From Oribacterium sinus (lineage in GTDB: Bacteria > Bacillota > Clostridia > Lachnospirales > Lachnospiraceae), in NCBI RefSeq assembly GCF_014202695.1, contig NZ_JACHHH010000001.1, forward strand, positions 104,641 to 168,640: 64,000 nucleotides of DNA. Direction: 5' to 3'. Positions 52,075 through 61,341 of the stretch are shown here, one piece after another (position 1 is the first letter of the stretch; the number at the start of each line of letters is the position of its first letter). A model generated the notes under the pieces. The model made no database searches. It had not been told where the DNA came from and worked only from the letters and a program-made list of their open reading frames with translations. The translations under genes were made by a program, and so were the position numbers.

Positions 52075-53334
52075 ATGGTAGTTGTTTTTGAATTTCTTAG
52101 CCGAGAGCCTATTGAAAATGTCATTACCGCAATGAACTTTCAGGTGGATAGGCTGGTATTTTTCGGAAATCATGAGGACATTATTTCTCAGAAGGAAAGG
52201 ACGGAGAATTTTCTGAGAAAATACTGTGCTGTACAAAGCATTATCTTTCTGCCATTGTCGGGAAGCAATTTGCAGTCGGTTTTACAAACCATGCGAAAGG
52301 AAATCGAGTTGGAACTTAGCAAAAATGCCAAGCTCTTTTTCGATATTACCGGGGGAGAAAGCCTGATGCTTGTGGCCTTTGGGATGCTGTCCCGAGAGTA
52401 CGAAACTCCCATGCACATGTACGACATATACAAGGGAAAGCTTTTGGAATTGAATGCGGAATCTTTGCATTACGATGAAAGGAATACAGAGGCTATCAAC
52501 AAAGATAATTGGAATGCTGATGACTCAGCTTTAGCGTCTCCCAATGAGAAACAACACCTAAGTATCAGTAGCATTGCGACCAAACGACCTGTTCCCATGA
52601 CTTTGGACAAACTGATTGAAATGCATGGCGGTGTCATTAACTACAAATTACAAAAAGATATTAAAGATGTTCCGGACGAGGAGAGTCGAGAAGACATTTT
52701 AAAAATCCGGAAGGTGATGAAGCTTCATTCGGAGCATTGGAATCCCTTTTCCGAGTTTTTAAGAGAAAACATGAACCCTGATGAAGAGGGGAGAGTGTAT
52801 CGAAAAGAAAGTACGGTGCTGAAGGCATTGGCGGATTCTTCCAATAAGCTAAAGTCTGCCCATAAGTTTTATCAAATCATGGAGGATTTGGCTCGGGCAG
52901 GAGCGATTCTTGATTTAAAACATTCCGAGGGAAAATACCAATTTCGCTTTAAAAACAAGGCTATTAAAGGATATCTTTGGGATGGAGGTAGCATCTTGGA
53001 GCTCTATAGTTATTTACAGGAAAAGGAGCATAGTGATGAGTGTCGGGTAGGAGTGCATCTGGATTGGGATGGGGTGCTGGAAGGACCTTCCGGAATTGAT
53101 GTTTTAAATGAAATCGATGTTTTGTCTCTTCAGGGCTATATCCCCAGCTTTATTTCCTGCAAGAGCGGAAAGCTTTCTCCCCAGCAGTGCCTGCATGCCC
53201 TTTATGAACTGGATACTGTAGCGAATCGTTTTGGGGGGAAATATGCCAAGAAGCGACTGGTGGTGACATCGGAGATTAACGAAGTCTATCAGGAGCGTGC
53301 CTTGGAAATGGGAATAGAGCTGAAAGTGGAATAA
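52075..53334 (+). CDS. Card1-like CARF-domain nuclease (DUF1887), outside any CRISPR locus
   Basis: A 419-residue protein. The N-terminal CARF Rossmann domain has RLVFFGNHED (26-35) and the ligand motif FFDITGGESLM with Asp90. A linker and a winged-helix-like middle (about 180-300) follow. The C-terminal PD-(D/E)xK nuclease has LNEIDVLSLQG (Glu346, Asp348) and FISCKSGK (Lys363). This is the layout of Card1/Can2 (DUF1887), nucleases switched on by cyclic tetra-adenylate from type III CRISPR complexes. No Cas10, other cas gene or repeat array is in the window, so the activating signal may come from elsewhere. The start has AAGGAGCGAC before it. The gene is 25 bases behind the MBL gene. Confidence 0.85.
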   Translation: MVVVFEFLSREPIENVITAMNFQVDRLVFFGNHEDIISQKERTENFLRKYCAVQSIIFLPLSGSNLQSVLQTMRKEIELELSKNAKLFFDITGGESLMLVAFGMLSREYETPMHMYDIYKGKLLELNAESLHYDERNTEAINKDNWNADDSALASPNEKQHLSISSIATKRPVPMTLDKLIEMHGGVINYKLQKDIKDVPDEESREDILKIRKVMKLHSEHWNPFSEFLRENMNPDEEGRVYRKESTVLKALADSSNKLKSAHKFYQIMEDLARAGAILDLKHSEGKYQFRFKNKAIKGYLWDGGSILELYSYLQEKEHSDECRVGVHLDWDGVLEGPSGIDVLNEIDVLSLQGYIPSFISCKSGKLSPQQCLHALYELDTVANRFGGKYAKKRLVVTSEINEVYQERALEMGIELKVE

Positions 53335-53413
53335 GAAACCTTTGCCGTTACTTGGACGTAAAACAGTATTGGTTTTCAAAATATCTGTATTGTACGAAAA
53401 AAGGTAGCTGCTT

Positions 53414-54352
53414 ATGGAATGGGATGATTTTTATGAAAGGGCTGAAAACTGGAGCAAATCCACTTTGAGCCAAAGAATTTCTTCTTTGAAAACGATTGGA
53501 GAAGCTTGGGAGATTTCTGATATTGCCGAACTCATCAAGGATCAGGAATTAAATGCGAAGCTGATTAAAAAAGCGATGTCCTTAGGAGCGAAATTTCCCT
53601 TTGAGGATATTGTGAGCTTTGAAGGCTTGGTGTCTAAAGAGATGATTTGTCAAATGATAGACTATGCCCTGAATAATGGAGAAAGCATAAGTGCAGATGA
53701 AATATTGGGATTTGAAGGAATCGTAGATCAGGACACCTTGGATATGCTGCTTCATTCCATGGTGAATCGAAAGATTTCTCTTAACGCGGAGGATTTACTT
53801 GACTTAGATGGCGTGGTATCCAAGGCGGTGATAGATCGGGCTGCTCTGGCTTCGAAACTGCAATTTTCCGGAGAGGATATGGGGGATCTGGAGGATGTAC
53901 TGAGCCCTCGAGTGCACCGAGAACTTTGTGAAAAAAACGGTTTCTATGAAGTGGACGGAGAGTATAAGAAGATAAAGTCCGGAAAAGGAAAAAATACTTT
54001 TAAAAAGGCATGGACGAAAAAATCAGTCCATGAGCGCAATACCTTGTCTTCCAATGATAGTACGGAAGGATCCGGCATCTCCCTTTTGCCTGTACTTTTT
54101 GGGATTGTGGCATTTCCTGTTGTTTTGCTTTTTAAGATATTAGGACTGAATAGTCTTCTGAAACTCTTTCGGCTATCTAGGCTTTTTACCGGAAAAAAGC
54201 CGGAGAAATTTTATATTGGAGATCCGGTCTTGGTACGATATAGCCAGACGGAAGGTCGGATTATCGATATAAACGGAAGTCACTACATGGTATCCATGTA
54301 TGACGGAGGCAAGGTGGATTCCTATCAGGCTTATGAGCTTGAGAGAATATAA
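53414..54352 (+). CDS. Repeat protein with a membrane segment (unknown)
   Basis: A 312-residue protein. Residues about 55-165 hold three to four copies of a 30-odd residue unit that includes a DIVSFEGLVSKE / EILGFEGIVDQD / DLLDLDGVVSKA core, a helical repeat. After a basic linker come one or two hydrophobic segments (about 223-250, LLPVLFGIVAFPVVLLFKIL), then a small C-terminal beta domain (FYIGDPVLVRYSQTEGRIID) that looks like an SH3- or KOW-like barrel. It closes the run of genes that starts with HIRAN. A terminator follows. Family not known to me; the repeats suggest a scaffold. Confidence 0.65.
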   Translation: MEWDDFYERAENWSKSTLSQRISSLKTIGEAWEISDIAELIKDQELNAKLIKKAMSLGAKFPFEDIVSFEGLVSKEMICQMIDYALNNGESISADEILGFEGIVDQDTLDMLLHSMVNRKISLNAEDLLDLDGVVSKAVIDRAALASKLQFSGEDMGDLEDVLSPRVHRELCEKNGFYEVDGEYKKIKSGKGKNTFKKAWTKKSVHERNTLSSNDSTEGSGISLLPVLFGIVAFPVVLLFKILGLNSLLKLFRLSRLFTGKKPEKFYIGDPVLVRYSQTEGRIIDINGSHYMVSMYDGGKVDSYQAYELERI

Positions 54353-54357
54353 TAAAG

Positions 54358-54420
54358 AAAAAATAGCTTCGTTTTTGGGAAAAAATATCCCAAAGCGGAG
54401 CTATTTTCTATATTTTTTAG
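54358..54420. terminator. Convergent terminator
   Basis: A long hairpin: AAATAGCTTCGTTTTTGGGA pairs, with a bulge, with TCCCAAAGCGGAGCTATTT. A T-run follows, and an A-run precedes it, so it can stop transcripts from both sides, here the plus-strand repeat protein and the minus-strand dehydrogenase. Confidence 0.82.
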
Positions 54421-54507
54421 AGAAAAGAATTTGAAAAATAAGCTTTAAAAAAGTTTGAAAAACAAGCTTTGAATTAAAATTTTGCAAAACAATCTTCAAA
54501 TCAAAAG

Positions 54508-55458
54508 TTATTTATACTTATAAAATCCTTCCCCTGCATTTACACCGATTTTACCTTCTGCAACATACTTTTCCAAGATAGCCTTAATCTTTCCGGGAAC
54601 GCTTTCAGGATCCTGGGACTGGGGATTATTGGATACAATATTTAAAGCAGTATTTAAGCCTACGATATCCAGAATCTGGAAAGGGCCAAGGGGAGAGCCG
54701 GTGCCCAGTCTCCAAGTCAGGTCAATGGTGGCAGGGTCTGCCACTTCCTTGGCCAAAAGCATTTCTCCTGCACTTAAGAAGGGAATCAGCATGGAGTTAA
54801 GGATATAACCGGGCTGTTCCTTATGCAAACGAAGGGGAATCATTTTAATTTCTGAAGCGAAGTTTGCTACCGCCTCATAAGCCTCCTTGGAGGTGCCGTC
54901 ATGTCCCATGATTTCTGCCGTATTACTCTTCCAGATATTGTTGGCAAAATGGATAGCCAGATAGTTTTCCGGTCTGGAGAGGCAGTCTCTAAACTGGCTG
55001 GGCACCATGCTGGAAGAATTTGTGGCGATGATAGTATTTTCTGAAAGGAAAGGATCGATAGCTTTATAGAATTCCCTCTTTGCCTCAGGATTTTCCGCCA
55101 TGCTTTCGATAATGAAATCTGCGTCTTTGCAGGCAACGGCAAAATCGGTGGTAAGTTGTATTTCTTTGTGGGCTCTTTCCACATTTTCCAAAAGCTTGTC
55201 GATATCCGCCTCTGTCACGGAGGAAGAATCAGGAATCAAACCTCTGGAGAAGCTCAGTCCCTTTCCCAGGTTCTTTTTTGCCTCTGTCAGCTCGTTCTTA
55301 TAAATCGTGTAAAGTCTTTCCAGCTTGGGCTTGGTTCTCTGGATAGAGTCCTCACTTCTTAGCCAAATCTTTACGGAAAATCCGGAAAATGCAGTTTGAA
55401 AAGCAATTTGGGATCCTAAAACTCCACCACCTGCAACAGTAATATTTCTAAAACTCAT
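54508..55458 (-). CDS. 3-hydroxyacyl-CoA dehydrogenase
   Basis: A 316-residue NAD-dependent enzyme that oxidises or reduces 3-hydroxyacyl-CoA (probably 3-hydroxybutyryl-CoA in fermentation). The start MSFRNITVAGGGVLGSQIAF shows the Rossmann loop GGGVLG. The catalytic His-Glu region is AIHFANNIWKSNTAEIMGHD, and the C-terminal helical domain has GYILNSMLIPFLSAGEMLL. I place the start at 55458, 7 bases behind GGAGG; the ATG 12 bases earlier contains that very site. It faces against the neighbours and seems an unrelated housekeeping gene between the two halves of the conflict region. Confidence 0.92.
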   Translation of the reverse strand: MSFRNITVAGGGVLGSQIAFQTAFSGFSVKIWLRSEDSIQRTKPKLERLYTIYKNELTEAKKNLGKGLSFSRGLIPDSSSVTEADIDKLLENVERAHKEIQLTTDFAVACKDADFIIESMAENPEAKREFYKAIDPFLSENTIIATNSSSMVPSQFRDCLSRPENYLAIHFANNIWKSNTAEIMGHDGTSKEAYEAVANFASEIKMIPLRLHKEQPGYILNSMLIPFLSAGEMLLAKEVADPATIDLTWRLGTGSPLGPFQILDIVGLNTALNIVSNNPQSQDPESVPGKIKAILEKYVAEGKIGVNAGEGFYKYK

Positions 55459-55592
55459 AATGACCTCCATTTCAATGTTAAAAGATGTTTGAAATTAAAT
55501 TGTATAAAATTTATTATAGCAGGGAGATAAATAAATGAAATAGAAAGGGAAGAGACTTTATAATTATTTCATTTTCTCGGAGGCAGCAGTCG

Positions 55593-55742
55593 TATCCGCT
55601 ACGAGGCGAGGTTAGCGAAAGCGTGCCCCACTTACAGGGATAGGCTGCATCAAAGCGTATCTTATATAATTATAGTCCTTCACTATGACAAAGGGCGAAG
55701 TCAGCGAGAGCGTGCCTCGCTTTGAGACCTATCCTGCGTAAA
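55593..55742. repeat. Hairpin repeat element (two parts)
   Basis: TATCCGCTACGAGGCGAGGT... (55593-55630) matches 62701-62738 over 38 bases with few changes. Right behind it, TTACAGGGATAGGCTGCATC (about 55631) pairs imperfectly with GACCTATCCTGCGTAA (to 55742), and a second GGCGAAG-CAGCGAGAGCGTGCC core (55694-55716) sits just inside the right arm, as it does at 62712-62734. The element seems to be a family of short non-coding, MITE-like hairpins. Confidence 0.6.
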
Positions 55743-55861
55743 TGCGTTTTCATATTTAATTTACCATCCCTTTTATGCAATACTCCTTGCAAGTTTCAGT
55801 AAAAATTGCGATAATAACCATTAAAAAAAGCTAACAAATTTTATTTTATAAGGATGGAACT

Positions 55862-57799
55862 ATGCAGGAAAATAGAACTTACTATAAAAAGAAAATCGTA
55901 CTGGCGTTGTTTGTTATTACCGTGATTTTCGGACTTCAAACCCTTTATACCTATTACAGTGCCAAGATTTCCGACCCTTTGCAGCTTCTTTCCGCGGTTT
56001 TATACGGCACAATCAAGCTGTTCTTATTCGTTTCTCCCATTTCTGCGGAGGAAAAATCCAGCATTTTTTATGAGTTTGCCAAGTGGATGGCGCCGATTCT
56101 TACTTCCGCCTTCATCTTTACCCAGATTTCCAACATTTTACTCCATGTGAAAAATATGCTTCTGAACAGAACCAGTATGTATCATGTACTGATTTTTGAA
56201 AACACGGAGATGGGGGAGACTTTGATTGGCAATCTGATGAAGGAGAGGACGCCCTATAAGATTTCTTTGATTACCAAGAATTTTTTGGATGACCGTTTGA
56301 AAAACAAATATGAGAAGAAGGGGATTGCCACCTATCAGATTGATTTTGAGCATTGCGATGAAAATGAAATTAGGGAGCTTTTTTCGGCTTTGCATATCCA
56401 TCATGCCAAGTATATCTTTTTCTGCTCTGACAATGATTTGGAAAACTATGCCCTCTATGCCAATGTGATTAAGCGCATTAAACCGAGAAGACCTATTACT
56501 TGCTATGCCAACTGTAGTTCCAATACGGTGGTGGGCTATATGGAAGAGCTGCTTTCCGAGGAAAGAAAGGGGGAAGAGCTTCTCAAGAAGATAGACACGG
56601 TGCATTTTAACCAAAAGGATTTGACCGTACGGATGCTTTTGGCTGAGCCCGCTGTGAAGCGTAGTATTTTAAAAAGTCTGGAGGGGATTTCAGAGGATAG
56701 CCAAATAGCGGATTCCATAGAGGACAGTCATCATATGACGGATTCCACAGAGAACAGTCATCATGCAGTGGACTCCATAGAGAACAGCATCAAGCCTCTC
56801 CATGTATTGCTTTTTTCCGTAAATGATTTGACCCTGCCGTTACTGAAGCAGCTGGCCAACGATGCCACCACTTCCTTAGCGAGAAATCCGAAAATCAGCA
56901 TTTTAGAGGAAAATGCTTCCCAAAGAATGCAGGAGCTTTTGGATTTAAACGCTCCGGAAAGGGAAGGCTTGCTAAGAGCTTTGGAGATAGAATGCATAGA
57001 CTTAGGCCATGAACAAAGGAATTTACAAAATTATCTTAAGGGACTGGGAAAGGAAGAAAGTCCAAGTCTTATTTTCCTGATGCAGGAGGATGTGGTGAAG
57101 AGCCTAAAGGCGCTTAAGCTGATGAATCGGTACTTCGGGCAGGTTCCAAAGGTTCTTAGGAATATTTCCAATGTAGATTTGACCCATGTGCTTCCCAAAA
57201 GCAAGGATAAGATCAAGGTTTTCGGGGATCTTTCGGAGATTATGACCGGGGAGATATTGATTCGGGAAGCTCTGGACAATCGGGCAAAGCAGTTTAATGA
57301 GGCTTACAATAAGGCCTCGAGAGCAGCCGGTATGGGAGAGGGAACAGCTTGGAATGAGTTGTCTTATGTAAAGAAGAACTCCTCCAGACAGTCTGCCACA
57401 CACGCCGGTATCAAAGAGGAAATTATTCGTAGAGTACTTTTCGGGAAATCGGAACAGGAGATTTCTGCCTATTTATCGGAAAAGCTGGAAGAGTTTAAAA
57501 AGCTTCAGGAAGCCCAAAAGCTTGGGGGAGAAAATAGAAAAGAAGAGTTTCAACAAAACTTTAGACGATTCCTTTCCGAAAACCCATTATTGGATTTTCT
57601 TTCCAGACTGGAGCATAAGAGATGGTGTAACAGCTACTATGCCATGAACTTCCGCTACGGAGAAAAGAAGGATGAAAATCTAAAGACTCATCCCTGCCTA
57701 ATCGAGGATTGGGGAGAGGTTATCGGGGAGAAGTTTGACATTTGTCATCCGGAATATGACTTGCTCTCTGTCTTTACCCTCTTTCGAGAAGAGGAATAA
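55862..57799 (+). CDS. Membrane TrkA-N-like protein with C-terminal RyR domain
   Basis: A 645-residue protein. Three hydrophobic helices (about 10-32, 42-58, 74-93) are followed by two Rossmann-like RCK/TrkA-N regions: YHVLIFENTEMGETLIGNLM (about 107-126) with YIFFCSDNDLENYALYANVI, and HVLLFSVNDLTLPLLKQLA with SLIFLMQEDVVKSL. The C-terminal 60 residues are an RyR domain: LEHKRWCNSYYAMNFRYGEK, THPCLIEDWGEV and the YDLLSV end. RyR and TrkA units are thought to sense nucleotides in conflict systems. The layout recalls an ion channel with ligand gate. It lies 62 bases before the TIR gene and starts behind AAGGATGG. Confidence 0.82.
   Translation: MQENRTYYKKKIVLALFVITVIFGLQTLYTYYSAKISDPLQLLSAVLYGTIKLFLFVSPISAEEKSSIFYEFAKWMAPILTSAFIFTQISNILLHVKNMLLNRTSMYHVLIFENTEMGETLIGNLMKERTPYKISLITKNFLDDRLKNKYEKKGIATYQIDFEHCDENEIRELFSALHIHHAKYIFFCSDNDLENYALYANVIKRIKPRRPITCYANCSSNTVVGYMEELLSEERKGEELLKKIDTVHFNQKDLTVRMLLAEPAVKRSILKSLEGISEDSQIADSIEDSHHMTDSTENSHHAVDSIENSIKPLHVLLFSVNDLTLPLLKQLANDATTSLARNPKISILEENASQRMQELLDLNAPEREGLLRALEIECIDLGHEQRNLQNYLKGLGKEESPSLIFLMQEDVVKSLKALKLMNRYFGQVPKVLRNISNVDLTHVLPKSKDKIKVFGDLSEIMTGEILIREALDNRAKQFNEAYNKASRAAGMGEGTAWNELSYVKKNSSRQSATHAGIKEEIIRRVLFGKSEQEISAYLSEKLEEFKKLQEAQKLGGENRKEEFQQNFRRFLSENPLLDFLSRLEHKRWCNSYYAMNFRYGEKKDENLKTHPCLIEDWGEVIGEKFDICHPEYDLLSVFTLFREEE
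56710..56790 (+). repeat. Tandem 30-base repeat inside the TrkA/RyR gene
   Basis: Two full copies (56710-56739 and 56740-56769) and a partial third encode DSIEDSHHMT, DSTENSHHAV and DSIENSIKPL. It is a linker of 10-residue units between the two Rossmann regions and may vary in copy number among strains. Confidence 0.75.
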
Positions 57800-57861
57800 G
57801 AGGACGAGACCTCTGGGGTACTATCAGAATTAAATAAACCATACAGAAAAGAGGGGTAAGA

Positions 57862-60800
57862 ATGGAAAAAGAATTGGAACAAAATGCTCCAATCGTTGAG
57901 GAAGAAAAGCTGCAAAACTACAGAAAAGATGATGATGCAGAGGAAATGGAAAAGGCGGCGAAGGAGTTTAAGGAAAAGGAATATAAGTTTGATGCCTTTA
58001 TCAGTTACCGTCATGTGGAGCCGGATCAGAGTATTGCGAAGCAGCTGCATCAGATGATTGAAAGTTTTAAGCCTCCCAAGGAATTTAATAAGGAGGGGAA
58101 GAAAACCACCTTCCGAGTCTTCCGTGACAGAGAGGAGCTTGCGGCAAGAGACCTAAGCAGCTCCATTGAAGAGGCCTTGGCGGAAAGTCGCTATCTGATT
58201 GTTCTTTGTTCCAAGAGAACGCCCCTGTCCGAGTGGTGTGAGAAGGAAATTCGTACCTTCAGACAGCTTCACGGAGATGAGCGCATTATTCCGGTGCTGA
58301 TTGAAGGAGAGCCGGATGAAGCCTTTCCTGCACCCTTGAAACAATTAAAAAGAGGGGCGGATCAGAGTCTTGCGGATGTATTGGCGGCGGACATCCGTCC
58401 GGATGAAGTTTTACATAAGAATTTTCCCGGCTATGAGGAAGTTCAGAAGAAGGACAGCGCTAAGCTGCAAAACCTGACAAAGCAGGCCCTTCATTTGCTG
58501 AAAACCGAAAAGTACCGTATTATGGCAACCATCTTAGGTTGTACCTTTGGAGACCTTAAGCAGAGGGATAAGGAGAGGAAGAATAGGCTTATTCTGACCA
58601 TATCCTCTCTTTCCGGCACAATCTTCCTGCTCTTTGGTATCTTTATGTTTAATGCCTACCAAAAGGCAGAGCAGGCCAGACAGGAGGCGGTGCAGTCCAA
58701 TGCCGGTATTTTAATGAAAAGCTCCCAAGATATGGCCAAGGAAGGGGATTACTTAAAGGCCGCTTTAGTGGCGAAGGAAGCGATGAAGCCTATTGGAAAG
58801 GGCATGAAAGCGTATCCGCAGCTCCAATCTGAGAAGATGAGCATTTTCAATGATGTGATTTATCACAGCGGTGCTTCGACTTTGACTTCCATTTCTACAA
58901 AAAATAAGTTGACTTTTATGGCTCTCAGCAATGATGAAAAGCTGGTGGCCTTCGGTTTAGGAAATGATGAAACCGCTATTGCCAAGGTGGAAAATGGAGA
59001 AATTATCAAGAGATTACCGGGACATAGCCAACAGGTAAAGCTTTTAACATTTTCCAAGGATGATAAGCTGTTGGTTTCCGCTGCTTTCGACAATAGTATC
59101 ATTGTCTATGACGTAGAAAGCGGAGAGGAGAAGGCAAAGCTGGAGATTCCTGGAGTCCCTATGCTGGGGCGTTTTTCCGGGGATAATTCACAGTTTTTCT
59201 ATGTAAGCTTTACCAATACTTCTGCGGACTTTTACGTTTTTGATGCCAATACCTGGCAACAGCTTAGTACATTTTCTATCCAGGAAACGGTAAAATATGC
59301 GGATATTAAGAGTGATGGTTCAGAGGTGCTGATCACTTTAGGCAACAATGATGAAAATCAACTGACAAGGAGACGCCTTAAGGATGGCAGTGTTATTTCT
59401 ACTATTGATCGGATAGGAAGAACTTCTCTCGATGGATCCAATTTTATGCTTCCTTACAAATCCGCCTTTTATTCCAATGACGGGAAGTCTATTATTTTGT
59501 TAACGGATGACGAGCTTCAAAAAATTTCTTTGGAGGATCATCAAGTTCTCTTCAGTGAGAAGATCAGCACTGCAACTACCTTGAATAAGCCCTTAGTGGA
59601 AAGTGAGAATGGGGAAAAAATTGCTATAAACAGCTATGGCAAGATCCTGATTCTCAATGGAGAAACCGGAGAAAGTATAGATGAAGTATCTTTTGGTGAC
59701 TTGGATTTAAAATATTTTGCGTATAATACAGAACAAAACATGGTTGCAGGCTTTGGAGAAGCAGGGATTTACTCCATTTGGAAGGATAAGGTGATTACGG
59801 ATGACAGGCTGTATCTGGGGGGGATAGCACCTTCTGAAATATACTTCTTAAGGGATGGCAGCAAGATTTTGACCAATTCCCATGAAGGCCAAAGCATTAA
59901 GATTATTGATACCAAGTCCAGAATTTCCTCGGAGCCGGTGCAGGGCAGAATTATTGCATCCTCCAATGATTCCTCCAAGCTTCTTCTCTTTAACGGGACG
60001 GATTTCCTGCTCTCCACGGATAACGGGAAGACCGGGAAAACCATCACCAATGAGAACACGGTGATTTATGGCTTGATGACCAGTACAAAACAAAACGTCC
60101 TGTCCAACGATGGAAAATACTATGCCTATGTCGGGCAAATGGATAGCGGAAATCCCGGACTGGTACTTTACAATGTGGAAAGTAAGGAATCCAAAACCGT
60201 GGAAATCCCTTCTGCCTATCCGGCTCTTCGCTTTTCCGATGATGGAAAGAAAATCTATTTGCAGGATAAGAAGGAAGGATTAAAGATCTATAGCGTAGAG
60301 GATTTAAGCCTGCTGGATACTATCCCGGAAATTACGGATTCTTCCTTGAATATCTTGGTTTCCGAAGACGACAATATAATTCTTGTTAACCGTTTTTCAG
60401 GAACGGCCTCTCTGTACGATTTGGAAAATAAGCAGCATTTAGAGGACATTCCGGGGGAGGTACTGAACCTTAAGCATCAAGAGGAGGAAATCATCCTAAA
60501 AGGCATACAGAACAATACGGCCTTTATTTGGAGCAGTAAGACCGGTCTTAAGAGTCTGGACATGGATGAAGCGCTCACCCAGACGCCGGTAAGCTTCGAT
60601 GATGTAAATCTGTATAATGAAAAGGAAAATCTGCTTCTTCTAATTCGAAATAATGATACGGAGCGAAAGGCCTATGTGGTGGATTTTGCCACGGGACACC
60701 TGATGATGAGCTTTACCCCTTCTGTAAAGCGCTATCTTGTCAATGGCCATATCTCGCCGGAGGGAAATGTGATTATGGTGGATCAGAGCTTTAATACCAT

Positions 60801-60957
60801 TACCGCAACGGACAACTCCGGAGTTCAGGACTATATGACTGCGGCGGTGTACCATATCCTGAGCGATGAGGAGGTTTCTACAGAGGTGGATAAGATTCTT
60901 GCGGGAAGAACATTGACACAGGATGAGAAGGTACAGATCGGTATCAGTACGGAATAA
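57862..60957 (+). CDS. TIR-domain protein with TM helix and WD40-like beta-propeller
   Basis: A 1031-residue protein. The TIR domain (about 42-225) begins YKFDAFISYRHVEPDQSIAK, with FRDREEL and LCSKRTPLSEWCEKEIRTF; Glu127 in the SEWCEKE segment is the candidate NADase residue. One membrane helix follows (243-265), then a coiled coil with LMKSSQDMAKEGDYLKAALV, and from about 340 to 1000 repeated WD40-like blades (LTFSKDDKLLVSAAFDNSII is the clearest). TIR enzymes cut NAD+ or make cyclic ADP-ribose signals in antiphage defence; the propeller may sense a trigger. It starts behind GAGGGGTAAG and is co-oriented with the TrkA/RyR gene. Confidence 0.87.
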   Translation: MEKELEQNAPIVEEEKLQNYRKDDDAEEMEKAAKEFKEKEYKFDAFISYRHVEPDQSIAKQLHQMIESFKPPKEFNKEGKKTTFRVFRDREELAARDLSSSIEEALAESRYLIVLCSKRTPLSEWCEKEIRTFRQLHGDERIIPVLIEGEPDEAFPAPLKQLKRGADQSLADVLAADIRPDEVLHKNFPGYEEVQKKDSAKLQNLTKQALHLLKTEKYRIMATILGCTFGDLKQRDKERKNRLILTISSLSGTIFLLFGIFMFNAYQKAEQARQEAVQSNAGILMKSSQDMAKEGDYLKAALVAKEAMKPIGKGMKAYPQLQSEKMSIFNDVIYHSGASTLTSISTKNKLTFMALSNDEKLVAFGLGNDETAIAKVENGEIIKRLPGHSQQVKLLTFSKDDKLLVSAAFDNSIIVYDVESGEEKAKLEIPGVPMLGRFSGDNSQFFYVSFTNTSADFYVFDANTWQQLSTFSIQETVKYADIKSDGSEVLITLGNNDENQLTRRRLKDGSVISTIDRIGRTSLDGSNFMLPYKSAFYSNDGKSIILLTDDELQKISLEDHQVLFSEKISTATTLNKPLVESENGEKIAINSYGKILILNGETGESIDEVSFGDLDLKYFAYNTEQNMVAGFGEAGIYSIWKDKVITDDRLYLGGIAPSEIYFLRDGSKILTNSHEGQSIKIIDTKSRISSEPVQGRIIASSNDSSKLLLFNGTDFLLSTDNGKTGKTITNENTVIYGLMTSTKQNVLSNDGKYYAYVGQMDSGNPGLVLYNVESKESKTVEIPSAYPALRFSDDGKKIYLQDKKEGLKIYSVEDLSLLDTIPEITDSSLNILVSEDDNIILVNRFSGTASLYDLENKQHLEDIPGEVLNLKHQEEEIILKGIQNNTAFIWSSKTGLKSLDMDEALTQTPVSFDDVNLYNEKENLLLLIRNNDTERKAYVVDFATGHLMMSFTPSVKRYLVNGHISPEGNVIMVDQSFNTITATDNSGVQDYMTAAVYHILSDEEVSTEVDKILAGRTLTQDEKVQIGISTE

Positions 60958-61100
60958 GTCGATTCTAATTGTGGATATCGCTTTTCTGCAAAGCCATTCA
61001 AAAGCTTGAATTTTACTGTACCCATATCAGTGGACAGAGAAGGTTTGAGTCCCCCACAATAATGGACAGATAGGGAGTTATAAAAGTATTTTAAAAGTAA

Positions 61101-61182
61101 AATAAACAAGGGGCTGTAAGAATCATAGCTTTTCGCCGAGGGCAATAAAAAAGCTTTTGATTTCTACAGCTCCTTGTTTATT
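61101..61182. repeat. Long imperfect inverted repeat
   Basis: AATAAACAAGGGGCTGTAAG (61101-61120) and its continuation to 61130 pair with 61151-61182 over about 30 bases, with a few mismatches, around a short loop. It may be a bidirectional terminator for the TIR gene, although it lies 140 bases after it, or a MITE-like element; its GGGGCTGTAA start recalls the GGGACTGTAA at 62593. The rest of 60958-61341 holds no gene. Confidence 0.65.
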
Positions 61183-61341
61183 CGCTTAATATCGGCTAAA
61201 ATAGAATTGAAGTAACAAATAGCCGAAAATACATCAAAAAAATACTTCGAAAAAAGACATCAAGAAAAGATATCTAGATAAAATATCAAGATAATATTTT
61301 TATATAGAAAAACTATCTTTGTCGCGGAATAGGAGGAGAGT

